64,000 nt of DNA from Areca catechu (GCA_021397845.1 CM038053.1:141312541-141376540); one strand, 5' to 3'; shown: positions 43,767 through 56,200, counted from the stretch's first letter. Numbers and translations: made by a program. The notes: a model not told the origin generated them from the letters alone.

Positions 43767-45509
43767 TGATGCGGGATGGATGCAAAGACTAATCTAATAA
43801 TTAAGAGTTTAATTTTGATAAGCAATGGCAGCAAACTCAGATAAGCTATCAAATTAATTTAATGAAGATAGACTAAGTCTCTACTAGCTACTCATAATAT
43901 AATTAGCATGCAATCTTATAAAGAACCCTAGATCCGATGATTGAGAAACCACCAAAACTAGGATGTCCTGACTTCAAACAACCAGATCTAATGAGATTTG
44001 GATGGTTACTTACCAATAACACTTTTTCCTCATCCGTTTCAACAGATATGGATTCAACTCTTAAGTTCTCAGGTAGGATTGCAAACTTCAGTTCCTTCAG
44101 AGCAGATCTTCCTGTTGATGGTTGGATGGCAAGAGAAACCTCCTCTTCTAATCGAGAGCTCTAGGGATCCTGCAAAGAACTATGATTAATAGTGTAGAAA
44201 AGATGTGGAAATGTAAAAAAGAGAGGGAATGAGGGATGGTTTTCTTGGATCTGGATTTGGGCTAGATGTCGGAGATGGCGATGTCTGGTTACTTGGATCT
44301 TGGACTCTTGGAATATAACTGGGCTTCGGCACTCCACACACACTAATGCAATGCTTAACTAGCAGAGCACATTACAATGCTTAACCAGCAATTGTAAAAA
44401 CAAACTGATAGAGTTTCATTAATAATTCAGAAGATGATTTACAAGACGGGGAATGGGATGGTATTTATAGACCCCCTATATAGTAGCATGATAAGAACAA
44501 ACTCATTTAAATACAAGATAGATAAGGATAGGGGCCCCTTGAGAGGATAATATTGGACTCCTATCTCCTTTTGAAATTGGATGAGGTCTCCTTGAATTCA
44601 AATTGAGTAGACTCCCTTGCACTTGGACTTCTCCATGGAGTGGGCGATGAACTAAGGTTGGGCGACAAAATGAGAAGAGATGGCGCCCCATTCCTTTCAC
44701 AATTAGCGCTAATCCTTCTCTTCTTTTAGCATCAAATCCTTTTAGCATTGGGATGAAACTTCTTGATAAGAGAGGACTCTTTGAGTTTGAGTCTTGGATG
44801 AAGGGATATGACTTGATAAGAGAGAACACTTTGAGTTTGATTTTTTTGGATGAACCTCCATTTAATCTTGGAATCTTCTTGGATGAACTTCCATTTGAAT
44901 TTAAAATAAATACTTGAGTTGGCCGACCATCCTTGGAGTGGGCAACAATCCATGAGAAGTGGCACTAAATGGTAGGAGAATCCTTCCATTTTATTTCTCT
45001 TAAATGGCATCATCCTTGGATTTTAAATGCACGATGAGAAAAGAATTTGTTGGTGCCTTTCTATAACTTGTTGGTGCCTTCCTTGGATAAACTTGAATCC
45101 CAAAATTATCTCGATGTCTCAATGTCCCGATGTTCCGATAATTCTTTATATGCTTCATTTGAACTCCCTTTTAATTTGTAAACCAATCATGTATGGCCAA
45201 CCAAGGTGGCTAGATGAGGCGTACTAATCCAAGTGGCGGGTGACAAGGCCCCATGACATGATGATGTGGCATGACGTGGCATGATAACATGGTATGATGA
45301 ATTGGGCTTGAAACTTGGCTAACTTATGAAATTCTTTGACTTATTCAAGTACTAATTACAAGACTCAACTTGACCCATTCACAAATCAAAGCAAACTAAT
45401 GTTATTTACAGGACTCAAGCTAAAATTAAGATAAAATAGCTACTCATTGGTGATCCACAACGAGCTTGGAGGGTTCTAATGTCTCTTCCTAGCTCTAGTG
45501 TCTTCACCA
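43767..45509 (-). mobile_element. Solo LTR, family E (copy E2)
   Basis: 1743 bp; minus strand TGGTGAAGACACTAGAGC ... CATCCCGCATCA, perfect CTATG duplication. Minus-strand TATA candidate tataaata at 44462-44469. It resembles E1 in end sequences, TATA context and internal words. A duplicated segment (cttgataagagag...cactttgagtttga) spans about 44761-44845. No primer site or coding sequence inside. Confidence 0.9.
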
Positions 45510-45514
45510 CTATG

Positions 45515-46135
45515 TCAACACGAGCCAGAGAAGGATACTCTTATTCATCACCTTTACTTATAATTTATCTAGATTTGGATGTGTATCTTATGTAACATAA
45601 ATCCGAAGCCTTTGATAAATTTAAAGGGTATCAAAGTATGGTTGAAAAATAAACTAGAAAGAGTATTAAAATCCCTAGATCAGATCGAGGAGGAGAATAC
45701 TTATCTAGTGAGTTTCTTGATCATCTTGAAGACAAAGTCATTCTCTCAGAATGGACGTCTCCATATGCACCATAATTAAATGGTACAGCAAAAAAGAAGA
45801 ATCATACCTTATTGACATGGTAAGGTCCATGATGAGCTTCACTGATCTTCCAGTATCCTTTTGGGGCTATGCCCTAGTGACTATTGCTTATGTACTAAAT
45901 AGAGTACCATCAAAATCATTATCTAGTACTCCATATGAATTATGGAAAGGCAAAAGATCAAGTTTAAAATATCTTACGATTTAAGGTTGCCCAGCTTATG
46001 TTAGAAATATATTTGGACATAAGCTAAGTACTAGGGCTAATAAATTCCTTTTCCAAGAAAATGGTATGCCTACTGATAAAAACCTTTTATTCAATAGGAT
46101 CTCGAGGATAAATGGCTCCCTTAATGGGTAGTGGA
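45515..46135 (+). pseudogene. First A-like element: integrase and linker remnant
   Basis: After the CTATG duplication the copia integrase continues with SREGYSYSSPL-like, RPRSDRGGEYLSSEFLDHL (second Asp; 45673-45727), NGTAKKKNHTLLTW (the catalytic Glu codon is changed to Lys, near 45790) and VRSMMSFTDLPVSFWGYALVTIAYVLNRVPSKSL. The linker follows to 46100 with frameshifts. About 40 bp of integrase expected between 43761 and 45515 is missing. Confidence 0.82.
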
Positions 46136-47160
46136 AGGATACTTAATCTTGATAAAGTACAAGATCAACCTACTCTTATAAACAATCAACCTCAAATTCA
46201 TCAACCACAAGTACCTATTAATAAGGTACTACCATAACACACACCTACTCTCTATAGGTCAGAGAGAGTGCATATTGCACCTCTCATATATGACTTTGTA
46301 ATTAGTAATGACAATGAAGCCAACATCATTCAAGATGATGATCCTTTGACCTATATGGAAGCTGTTCAGAGTAAAGATTCTAACAAATGGCTTGATGCTA
46401 TGAAATCTTAAATGGACTCCATGAAGACCAACCAGGTTTGGACCCTGGTTGATCCACCTGAGGAAAAAAATCCAATAGGATATAAATGGGTCTTCAAAAA
46501 AAAGATTAGAGCAGATAGCCAAGTAGAAGGTACAAGGCTAGGCTAGTGGCAAAAGGTTTCAAACAAAAACATGGAATTGACTATGATGAAATGTTTTTGC
46601 TAGTAGCAATGTTCAAGTCCATTAGGATTTTGCTTGCTATAGCTGCATACTATAATTATGAAATATGGCAAATGGATGTAAAGACTACCTTCCTTAATAG
46701 GTATCTTGAGGAAGAAGCCTATATAGAAGGGTTTGTCTCAAGTGGGAGACTAAACTAAGTTCGTAAGCTTAAGAAATTCATTTATGGAATAATGCATGTA
46801 TCAAGAAGTTGGAACATCTGATTTGATGAAACAATTAAGAAATTTGGTTTCATCAAAAATGTGGATGAACCATGTATGTATAAGAAGACAAATGGGAGTC
46901 CCATTATCTTCTTAATATTGTATATTGATGACATACTTATCATTGGAAATGATATTCCAATGTTGCAATCGATCAAAGCTTGGCTATCTAAACAGTTTTT
47001 CATGAAGATTTTGGAAGAAGCATCCTATATACTAGGTATAAAGATCTATCAAGATAGATCAAAGAGGATGCTCGGCTTATCTCGATCCAAGTACATTGAC
47101 TCAGTATTGAAAAGATTCAATATAGAGGGAAGTAAAAGGGGTTACTTGTCCATGAGTTAA
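46136..47160 (+). pseudogene. First A-like element: reverse transcriptase
   Basis: Starts with DDDPLTYMEAVQSKDSNKWLDAMKS-like text (46335-46408), stops, then frame 46546-46758 (GFKQKHGIDYDEMF, QMDVKTTFLNRYLEEE). Frame 46861-47160 holds the catalytic box LYIDDILIIGND (Ile for Val) and LEEASYILGIKIYQDRS. Several stops, and the MTQPEGF segment is shortened. Confidence 0.88.
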
Positions 47161-47886
47161 GGCATACTCTTTCTAAGAAGCTGTCTCCTAAGACACCTGA
47201 AGAGAGACATAATGAATAAGATTTCTTATGCTTCGATTGTAGGATCAGTCATGTTTTCCATGTCATGTACCAAGCCTAATATTACTTATGCTTTAGGCAT
47301 AGCAAGCATATCCATGCTGATCTAGGGGAGGATCATTGAAAAATTATGAAAAACATTCTTAAGTACCTTAAAAGGACTAAAAATACTTTTCTAATATATG
47401 GATGATCAGATTTAAAACTAGAAGGCTATACTAATTCAATAAGATCTAGGTGATAGTAAATCCAAATCAGGATATGTCTTTACTCTATATGGAGGTGTAG
47501 TGAGTTAGAAAATTACTAAGCAGCAAACTATGGTTGACTCAATTATTAAGGTAGGATACATAGCTGCTTGTGAAGCCACAAAGGAAGCTATCCAGATGAA
47601 AAAATTTATCTCAAAGTTGGGTGTAGTTCGTACGATACAATAATTGGTATCACTTTATTATGATAACATCGGAGCTATTGCATAAGCTAAGGAACCAAGG
47701 TCTCATAAAAAATTGAAGCACATCTGAAGGTGCTTCCATCTCGTTCATGAAATCATTGAAAGATAAGACGTGATTTTAGAATTTGTAGATATAAAGAACA
47801 ACATAGAAAACCCATTCACCAAAGCCCTTTCTCAATAGCAACTTGATCACCATTTATGGGAATTAAATACAAAGGTGATTGGCTTT
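47161..47886 (+). pseudogene. First A-like element: RNase H remnant
   Basis: Pieces in order: MSCTKPNITYALGIASI near 47262-47310, KLEGYTNS (first Asp region, damaged), VRAGYIAACEATKEAIQMKKFIS near 47548-47612, YYDNIGAIA near 47655, and IENPFTKALSQ near 47805-47840. Many stops. It ends at the purine tract before 47903. Confidence 0.8.
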
Positions 47887-47902
47887 AGTGCAAGTGGGAG
47901 AT
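47887..47902 (+). promoter_or_regulatory. Polypurine tract before the shared A-like LTR
   Basis: agtgcaagtgggagat, identical to 11595-11610. Confidence 0.82.
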
Positions 47903-50091
47903 TGAAAGAATAGCATGCTAAAAGCCAATCATATTTCTTATGAAATATGAGCTTATCAGTAAAATCTCCTGACTCAAGTATAATATTAATAAAAGGGTAT
48001 TATGTTTCATCGTATGATATGTCTTATACTTTATTGTTTGAGATTATGATGAACCCCATAAACTAGAGAAATGATTTTAGAGTTATAATGGAGATCGTAA
48101 TAGTGAGATCTAAAATCTAATAAACTCTAATTTAAAATATTTCCAGTCATAGGATCATTGAGTCAGGGATCGAAATTTCTAGAGAGACTGGCACATCATA
48201 TATATACTCGATGGAGAGAGTGGGTGTTCATTAGGGTATAAGTTCACTGAATCAATCCATATGAGAATATCTTATAAAAGTCTTGTCAAAAGATAATTCT
48301 TTTAGTGGAAGTTGTGTAAGTAATCCTTAAACCTGAGACCACCATGGTATCTTATATACTTGAATCTATATTTTGGTTCGTATACATTCATGACTTAGTG
48401 GTCATGTATGGGATGTTCATGGATATGGTGAATTATGTATGAAGGTTATGAGTAGGTCAACAAGGAATCGATCACTCCTGTTAGGGGAAGTATTTATCCC
48501 AAATAATCTCATCGAATAATAACTTAAGAAATCTTTGATCAAAGCATGATGAAATTAGAAAAGGATTTTTAATTTTTTACTAATTAAGTTTTCATTAGTG
48601 ATTTGAGATTTGAATGAATAAAGTATGAGAAGTTGATAATTTTCCATACTTGTCACTTATTCGAGATAAGAAAATATTGAAAGATTGAATTGCATGGTAA
48701 CTTGCCACTTAAGGGTATTTTGATAATTTCTACCAAATTTCTCATCTTCTAGGTAGGCATGACACGCTGCTAGATGTCAATCGTGTCTTGTAGGTTATCA
48801 TGAATCAAACCAAACCAAATTGACATGAACCTGACCTACTGCTAGCTAGATGAGGAGCCCAAAGGATCACACACATTAAGAAATTGATCGAGGAAGTAAT
48901 TTATATTTTTAATAGGATCATAGGATACTAAATATGTTGGCTAGCCTGACTCTTAACCTAATTAGATTGGATTTAAATGCTTGCTATTTGGGCTAACCAA
49001 TTTGAGTTGGACTTAAACGGGTTGATCCTTAAGTGGGGCAGTCAAATTCGGATTTGTCTTTATTTATCAGCCCTTATCCATTATTTAAACCAAAAGTCCC
49101 AAGGGCATGGGACTCTTGGCACCATATTAGCATGAGCATAAATAAAGGGGCATAGAAGGATCAAGAGTCCTTTTACAAGTTACTTACTTTTTATGTGATA
49201 AAGCTTAGCCTCTATCCTATGATGCCCAAATTGACTAGAATTGGCCAATCAATTAATGTAAAATAGGAATGAACAATGAAAGGATGGATGCTTGATTTAT
49301 ATATGGTGCATGGGATAAGGAAGAGTCTTTCTGCCTGTTAATCACTTTTTTCTAGATAAACCTCTTCATTTGATATGCCTATTGGGGTGTGGGACCATGC
49401 TTTAAATCTGAAATTAAGAGTTAATTATCAGATTTTACTGAAGAGTTGTGATAAGCATCTCTTGGCGCCAACCATTAGTTAAACGATGTTTCACTTTACA
49501 CCTTTCTGCCAAGCGACTCTTTTTGATAAAAGGATCTTATTTTATATTTTAAATATCATATAAGGGGCTGATGGAAAGGTGTGTCAGGCACCTACTCTCT
49601 TCCTATTTAAAGGATCCGGTGATTGAAGCCAAGGTATCCAAAAAGTTATCCTAATAATTTTCTTCCTTCTCGTTTTAGGACAAGTCTATTATTTTAAGAC
49701 AAGTCTGTCATTTTAAGATAAGGGCTTAAGAAGAGAATTTGAAAGGATAACATGATAGTAAGAGAGTTTTCAAAGAGATACTAAGCTACTCTTTGGAAGG
49801 GAGAAGGTCCTAGAGGAGAGAAAAGGCTATAAAAAGAAGAAAGCCTGCCAGAAAGAGTCAAGCAAGCTAAAGGAGTGCTTCCTTGGTTTGTTTCCTATGT
49901 GGATCATCACCTCTGAAGGGTATACACTTATGTGCCTAGTAGAAAGAAAAAGATATAAACGATACAGGTATTCTTATATTTTTAAAATATTTTATTCTAT
50001 TAATTGATATAATCAAGAAAATCCTGGATCTAGGGTTTCAAGGTTTAAAATTTTGAAATCCAAACTTTCACTATACTACCGAAACCTAACA
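47903..50091 (+). repeat. A-like LTR shared by two interiors
   Basis: TGAAAGAATAGCATGC ... ACTACCGAAACCTAACA, 2189 bp. It is preceded by a purine tract, as a 3' LTR, and followed by leader sequence of another A-like element, as a 5' LTR. TATA candidate 49614-49621. It matches the truncated LTR 39319-40953. Confidence 0.85.
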
Positions 50092-50989
50092 ATAAGGTAA
50101 TCCTATAATTAACACAATTGGCACATATTATATTGTGATGTTATATGCCTATTAATTAGTTTATAGTATTAGGATGTGCATTAGACCATGAAAGCCCTTT
50201 TAAAAATTATATTTAGTCATAGTATTGAAATCAAATTGCAGATCCATCCAAGATTTGATTGATGAATTGGGGTTTAGATAAGTAGTTTTGGAAAGATAAA
50301 GAGATCATGATTTTTAATTGGGTCTGTTACTTTCTTAGCCAATCTTTTGGTGTCTATGGCAAGCACAAGAGACCTCCCACCTCTCTCCCACTTATCGGGC
50401 CAATTCGATTAGTTTAAACCTTGATTTGGAAATGTTAAATGATTAAAACACTACTAGCCTTCCTTCAAGCTAAGCCAAATTCATGTCAAAAACTATAGTA
50501 GGTTTGTTATATAACACATGGCCTACTCTAAGGACCGATGTGAAATGATCTTGGGGCATTTAATGCTTTATAGCATGTTTGATAGTTTTACTTTGTTGTG
50601 TAACACAAGGGCATCATTTTTCAAACATGATTATATGGAAATGAAGGGTCTGACTACTAAGACATTATAGTTTGTTATGTAACACGAGGTTATAAGTATC
50701 TTAGAGGCAGTTATGTTGAGATTTGTATGGGTGCAATTGGAAAAGGAATTTCCTATCCTTGAACTCATGATGTTTATTATGCAACACAAGGCATTTATAA
50801 GGAATTGGAGTCTTAACCCCACTAAACAAACCCTGGTAGGGTTTCTTGCTTACCATAAGTGAGGTTATGGTATTCATGATAAAATAGTCAAAGATACAAT
50901 TAGATTTATAAGTCCTCATCTAGTTTGTACATGTCATCTTGAGTGGTCTGCTTATATGTCAATCTTTATATTTATGTAGATTTATTTGA
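50092..50989 (+). other. Leader of second A-like element (primer site deleted)
   Basis: Starts ataaggtaatcctataatt, which corresponds to 41141 in the first element. The first 190 bp of the leader, including the primer site, are missing directly after the LTR. It contains four hairpins (50487-50800). No ORF. Confidence 0.75.
50487..50800 (+). promoter_or_regulatory. Leader hairpin array (four hairpins), second A-like element
   Basis: Apex words near 50502-50520, 50592-50610, 50671-50689 and 50772-50790. Arms: hairpin 1 TAGTAGG/CCTACT; hairpin 2 CATGTTTGA/TCAAACATG (50574-50582, 50621-50629), perfect over 9 bp but different in sequence from the arm in the first A-like element; hairpin 3 CTAAGACA/TATCTTAG with one C-A mismatch (50657-50704). 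Confidence 0.62.
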
Positions 50990-51830
50990 TGACTTCTACT
51001 TTATCACTGCATGGTATTTTAGATGCCAACAAATTGACTGATCCCAATTATGCGTATTGGTTGAGAAACCTAAGGATTGTCTTGATATAGGAGAAAGTCT
51101 CCTATATCCTTGACTCTCCTTATCCTAAACTAATCAAAGAGGATGTAAAGGAGTTAAAGTCCACATATAAAATATGACAAAATGACTGTCTAACGATCAA
51201 ATGTATCATGTTGGCATCCATAAGCAATGAATTATAAAGGCAACATGAATATATGGAACCTCAATCTGTACTACTCAATGTCAAGGAGTTGTGTGGAGAC
51301 TAAAGTAGGATTTCTCGATATAAAATATCAAAGCATTTGTTCCAAGTAAGAATGAGGGCTCATTCATACAAGCCCATGTGATAAAATAATTGACTTAATC
51401 ACTCGATTAGGTCAATTAGAGTTTGTTATGAATGGGAGAGCTTAATTAGGACTTGGTCTTGCAATCACTCCCGAATTCCTTTTCTCAGTTGATCATTAAT
51501 TATCATATAAACAAACTAGACATTTCATTGCCTAAGCTACTTAGCATGCTTAGGATAGCTAAGAGCCATTTTAAAGGTGATAAGGCTCATCTTCTTCTAA
51601 TTAATGGAAAATAGAAAATAACAATGATAAAAGGTTCAAAGAGAAAGTGGAATCCTAAAAAAGCATCTAGAAGAAGAAGAAAGCAAAGAAGCCTGCTACT
51701 GATGAAATATGTTTTCACTACAGGAAGCAAGGATGTTGGAAGAAGAACAACAAGAGTTTTCTTATAAGTTTGAAGCTTGATGCTGGTGGAGAATCAAAAG
51801 GTTTATGCATGAGACAAACCAAATTATCAT
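50990..51830 (+). pseudogene. gag: Second A-like element: gag remnant
   Basis: ATG at 50990 begins MTSTLSLHGILDANKLTDPNYAYWLRN-type text, with stops at ATATAG (51086-51091) and beyond. The Lys-rich part (51610-51690) precedes a zinc knuckle CFHYRKQGCWKKNN (51710-51752): second Cys to Tyr as in copia A, His and last Cys also changed. Confidence 0.78.
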
Positions 51831-52610
51831 TTAGTGCTTCAACTAGAATTCATGAGTATTGGATATCACTTATAGGTTCATATATGCAAGTCATTGCAAG
51901 GATTATAGAGAATTCGAAGTTTGAGGAAGGATAACTTTAAGCTTTATGGCATGAGTGGTGAAGCCATTTAAGTAGAAGCTGTGGGCACCTATCTACCATT
52001 GTTGCCTTCGGGCAAGATATTAGAATTGAAGGATTGTTACTATATACCGAATGTCATTAGAAATATTATTTCTAAACACTCTTGTTGTTACAACAAGATT
52101 TTAAAATTAATGTAAAGAGCAATGGGTGCTCTATTTATTATTCTGATGAATTATTTGGAAATGGTTTATTTAATAATGGTCTATTAGTTCTTTCACTCAA
52201 TAATAAAGCATTACTTGTTGAAAATAAAAAGAGAAAGAGAGAAGATGTTAATGTTGCTTCTCTCTGGCATTACCGACTAGGTCATATTAGTAAGTCTAGG
52301 ATAAACAAGTTATGCAAAAATATTTTTTTTGATCCTTATGATTATATATCATTAGAAACTTGTGAGTCCTGTCTCATACAAAAAAATAACTAGATCTCCA
52401 TTTATTGGACATAGAGAAAAGACAATTGAGTTATTAGGTCTTATACATACAGATTTGTGTGGACCTATGTCAACTCAAGTCAGAGAAGGATACTTTTATT
52501 TCATCACCTTTACTGATGACTTATCAGGTTTTGATATGTGTCTTATAAAACATAAATATAAAACCTTTAAAAATTTAAAGAGTATCAAAGTATGGTTGAT
52601 AAACAAATAG
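51831..52610 (+). pseudogene. Second A-like element: protease, pre-integrase and integrase start
   Basis: The protease is barely visible (near 51855-51960). Frame 52082-52393: MLLQQDFKINVKSNGCSIYYS, LWHYRLGHISKSRINKL (zinc site) and CESCLIQKNN. Frame 52362-52610: GLIHTDLCGPMSTQVREGYFYF (first catalytic Asp) and TFTDDLSGFDMCLIKHK. The text corresponding to HTDLCGPMS is the one missing around the solo LTR in the first element. Confidence 0.85.
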
Positions 52611-53390
52611 GAAAAGTATTAAAATCCTTTGATCTGATTAAGAAAGAGAATATCTATCTAGTAAATTTCTCAATCATCTTAAGGACAAAGGTATTCTCTT
52701 ATAATGGACACCTGCATATATACCACAATTAAATAGCATAGCTGAAAGGAGGAATTGCACCTTATTAGACATGGTTTGGTCCATGATGAGCTTCACAGAT
52801 CTTCCTGTATCCTTCTAGGGTTTTCATATCCTAAAGATAGCTTTTCATATCCTAAACAAGGTTCTATCAAAATCAGTAACTAATACTCTATATGAATTAT
52901 AAAAAGAAAAAGGTCAAGTCTCAATTATTTTAAGATTTGAGATTGTCTTGCTTATGTCAAAAATATTTTTGAATATAAGTTAAGTGCTAGTGTTGATAAA
53001 TGTAAGTTCATAGGTTATTTTTGAGAGAGTATTAGATATCTTTTCTATCATCTTACTAAATAAAAGGTCTTTTTCAATAGGCATGCCACTTTCTTGGTGA
53101 GTGAATTCATTAAAGAAGAAGGCAGTGGGATGATAGTTGAACTTGAAGAAGTTCAAGACCTACAACATACTCATCAAGACCCTGTTGACATTTCACAAGA
53201 AATTTCTCAACCACAAGTACCTATTATCAGGTACAAGTATAAACACCTCCTCTCTGTAGGTCATAGAGAGTGCAAGGTGCACATCTCAAATATAGTTTTG
53301 TCATTGGGAATGACAATGAAGCTATCATTCAAAATGATCCTATAACCTATATGGAGCTATCGAGAGTAAAGATCTAACAAATGGCTTGAA
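52611..53390 (+). pseudogene. Second A-like element: integrase end and linker
   Basis: The second Asp is lost in KSFDLIKKENI (52623-52655). The catalytic Glu region reads NSIAERRNCTLLDMVWSMMSFTDLPVSF (52732-52815) before a TAG. The linker 52900-53390 has pieces of CKFIGYF (53000-53025) and the acidic segment 53094-53345. All frames broken. Confidence 0.78.
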
Positions 53391-54050
53391 GCCATAAAAT
53401 TTGAAATGGGTTCCATGTACTCCAACAAGGTTTGGTCCTTAGTTGTTCCACTTGAGGAAGTAAATCTAAAATGAGTCTTTAAGAAGAAAATTGGAGTAGA
53501 TGGCCAAGTAGAAATCCATAAGGCTAGGCTAGTGGCAAAAGGTTTCAAACAAAGGCAAGGAATTGATTATCATGAAACTTTTTTGCTAGTAGCTATTCTC
53601 AAGTCCATTCAAATTTTTCTTGCTATAGCTGCATATTATAATTATGAAATCTAGCATATGGATATAAACACTACCTTTCTCAATGGGTATCTTAAAGAAG
53701 AAGTCTATATCACAACTAGAGGGATTTGTCTCAAGTGGGAGATTGAACCAAGTATACAAGCTTAAAAAATCTATTTATGGATTAAAGCAAGCTTCAAGAA
53801 GTTGGAACATTCACTTTGATAAAATAATTAAAGAATTTAATTTTATTAAAAATATGGATGAACCATATGTGTATAACAAGACAAGTGGAAGTGCCATTGT
53901 TTTCTTAATCTTGTTTGTTGATGACATACTTATCATTGAGAATGATATCCTAATATTACAATCAGTCAAAATTTGGCTATTTAAAATATTTTTCATGAAG
54001 GATTTAGGAGAAGCATATAGATATTGGGTATAAAAATCTATAGAGATAGA
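53391..54050 (+). pseudogene. Second A-like element: reverse transcriptase
   Basis: WLEAIKFEMGSMYSNKVWSLV-like start, KKKIGVDGQVEIHKARLVAKGFKQRQGIDYHETF (53480-53581), a stop in EIW, then frame 53683-54033 with LNQVYKLKKSIYGLKQASRSWN and the catalytic box LFVDDILIIEND. It ends in LGEAYRYWV with a deletion of ILG. Confidence 0.87.
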
Positions 54051-54600
54051 TTTAAGAGAATGCTTGGCTTATTCTAATCTAGGTACATTGACTTAGTATT
54101 GAAAAGATTCAACATGGAGAGAACTAAAAGGGGTCACTTAACATGAGTCATACATCTCTTTAAGAAGATGTCTCCAAAGATATCTGAAGAGAGACAAAGG
54201 AGGAGTAAGATTCCTTATACTTTGGTTGTAGCATCAATCCTGAGCCTGATGTTGCTTCTGCTTTAGGCATAGCAAATAGGTTTCAGGTTGATTTAGGGGA
54301 GGATCATTGAAAAGATATGAAAAATATTTTTTTAAGAACCTAAAAAAGACTAAAGATATTTTTCGTATATATGGAGGATCATATTTAAAACTAAAAGGCT
54401 ATATTGACTTTAGTTTTCAATTAGATCTAGATGATAGTAAACTATATCAGTATATGTATTTACTCTATATGGTGGTGCAGTGAGTTAAAAAAGTATTAAG
54501 TAAACTGTAGCTGACTCGGTTATTGAGGAAGAGTACATTGCTACTAGTGAAGCCACTAAGGAAGCTATATGATAAAAAAGTTTATCTTATAATTGGGTAT
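54051..54600 (+). pseudogene. Second A-like element: RNase H remnant, truncated by G2
   Basis: Degraded pieces: PDVASALGIANRFQVDLGEDH (54242-54309), KGYIDFSFQLD (first Asp, 54400-54427) and VIEEEYIATSEATKEAI (54520-54569). It ends at 54600, where the G2 LTR begins; ggtat at 54596-54600 is the candidate left target duplication of G2. Confidence 0.82.
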
Positions 54601-54784
54601 TGATGTGGCGAGATCGCTGACGTAGGGGAACTGACAGGCGCCACGTCAAGGAAAGACGCCGTGTCGGACACCGCATCAATTCTCCAACCCGGACTCCATT
54701 GACGAGCTAAGCTGAGCTCTCTCGAGAAGGCAAACCGAGCTCCGTCCTCCGCCAGGTCAGGCCCACGAGCTCGGGACGCCTAGC

Positions 54785-56200
54785 CCAGAGCTGCCTTCTG
54801 CCCTCCAGAGCGAGACCCTCGGAGGTTTGAGCCCTGTGGTCAGAGTCGAGCTCAGAACTCCACCAACGTGAAGCCTCTCCGAGAGCGCGCCCTTCGGACC
54901 GGGCCTGCCCGCTACCCTCCAGAGCGAGACCCTCGGAGGTTTGAGCCCTGTGGTCGGAGTTGAGCTTAGCACTTTTTCACCAACGTGGAGCCTCTCTGAG
55001 CACGCACCTTCTAGACCGGGCCCGCCTTCCGCCCTCCAGAGCGAGACCCTCGAGGTTTGAGCCCTGTAGTCAGAGTCGAGCTCATAACTCCTCCACCAAC
55101 GTGGAGCCTCTCTAAGTGCGCGCCCTCTGGACCGGGCCAGCCATCTGCCCTACAGTGCAAGACCCTCGAAGGTTTGAGCCCTATAGTTGGAGTTGAGCTC
55201 AGCACTCCTCCACCAACATGGAGCCTCTCCGAGCGCGCGCCTTCCGGACCGGGCCCGCCTTCCACCCTACGGAGCGAGACACTCGGAGGTTTGAGCCCTG
55301 TGGTCAAAGTCGAGCTTAGAACTCCTCCACCAATGTGGAGCCTCTCCGAGCATGCGCCCACTGGACCAGGCCCACCCTCTGCCCTCAGAGCGAGACTCTC
55401 GGAGGTTTGAGCCCTGTGGTCAGAGTCGAGCTCAGCAATCCTCCACCAACATGGAGCCTCTCCGAGCGCACGCCCTCCGGACCAGGCCCGCCTCCCGCCC
55501 TCCAGAGCGAGACCCTCGGAGGTTTGAGCCCTGTGGTCGGAGTAGAGTTCAGAACTCCTCCACCAACATGGAGCCTCTCCTAGCGCGTGCCCTCCGGACC
55601 GGGCCTGCCCTCTACCCTCCAGAGCGAGACCCTCGGAGGTTTGAGCATTGTGGTCAGAGTCGAGGTCAGCACGCCTCCACCAACGTGGAGCCTCTCCGAG
55701 CATGCGCCCTCTGGACCGGGCCCGCCTACCACCCTCCGGAGCGAGACCCTCGGAGGTTTGAGCCCTGTGGTCGGAGTCAAGCTCAGAACACCTCCACCAA
55801 CGTGGAGCCTATCTGAGTGCACGCCCTCCAGACCGGGCCCACCCTCTGCCCTCTAGAGTGAGACCCTCGAAGGTTTGAGCCCTGTGGTCGGAGTCGACCT
55901 CAGCACTCCTCCGCCAATGTGGAGCCTCTTCGAGCGCGCCCTCTGGACCGAGCCCGCCTTTTGCCCTCCGGAGTGAGACCCTCGAAGGTTTGAGCCTTGT
56001 GAACGGAGTCAAGCTTAGAACTCCTCCACCAACGTGGAGCCTCTCTGAGCACGCGCCCTCCAGACCGGGCCCGCCCTCTGCCCTCCAGAGCAAGACCCTC
56101 GGAGGTTTGAGCCCCGTGGTCGGAGTCAAGCTCAGCACTCCTCCGCCAATATGGAGCCTCTTCGAGCGCGCCCCTCTAGACCAGGCCCGCACTCTGCTAG
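54785..56200 (+). repeat. Minisatellite of 12 units, about 116 bp, inside the G2 LTR
   Basis: The landmark ggtttgag occurs at 54823, 54938, 55054, 55171, 55288, 55403, 55520, 55638, 55754, 55871, 55987 and 56103, spacing 115-118 bp. Unit content: gagcgagaccctcggaggtttgagccctgtggtcggagtc..., then a ctcctccaccaacgtggagcctctccgagcgcgcgccc part. Units vary by point changes. Long ORFs on both strands here (for example 55011-55703) are repeat artefacts. Confidence 0.93.

Noticed and set aside
55011..55816. Long overlapping ORFs on both strands (up to 230 codons)
   Set aside because: They run through the 116-bp minisatellite. GC-rich composition and near-codon-multiple spacing keep frames open on both strands, and there is no domain.
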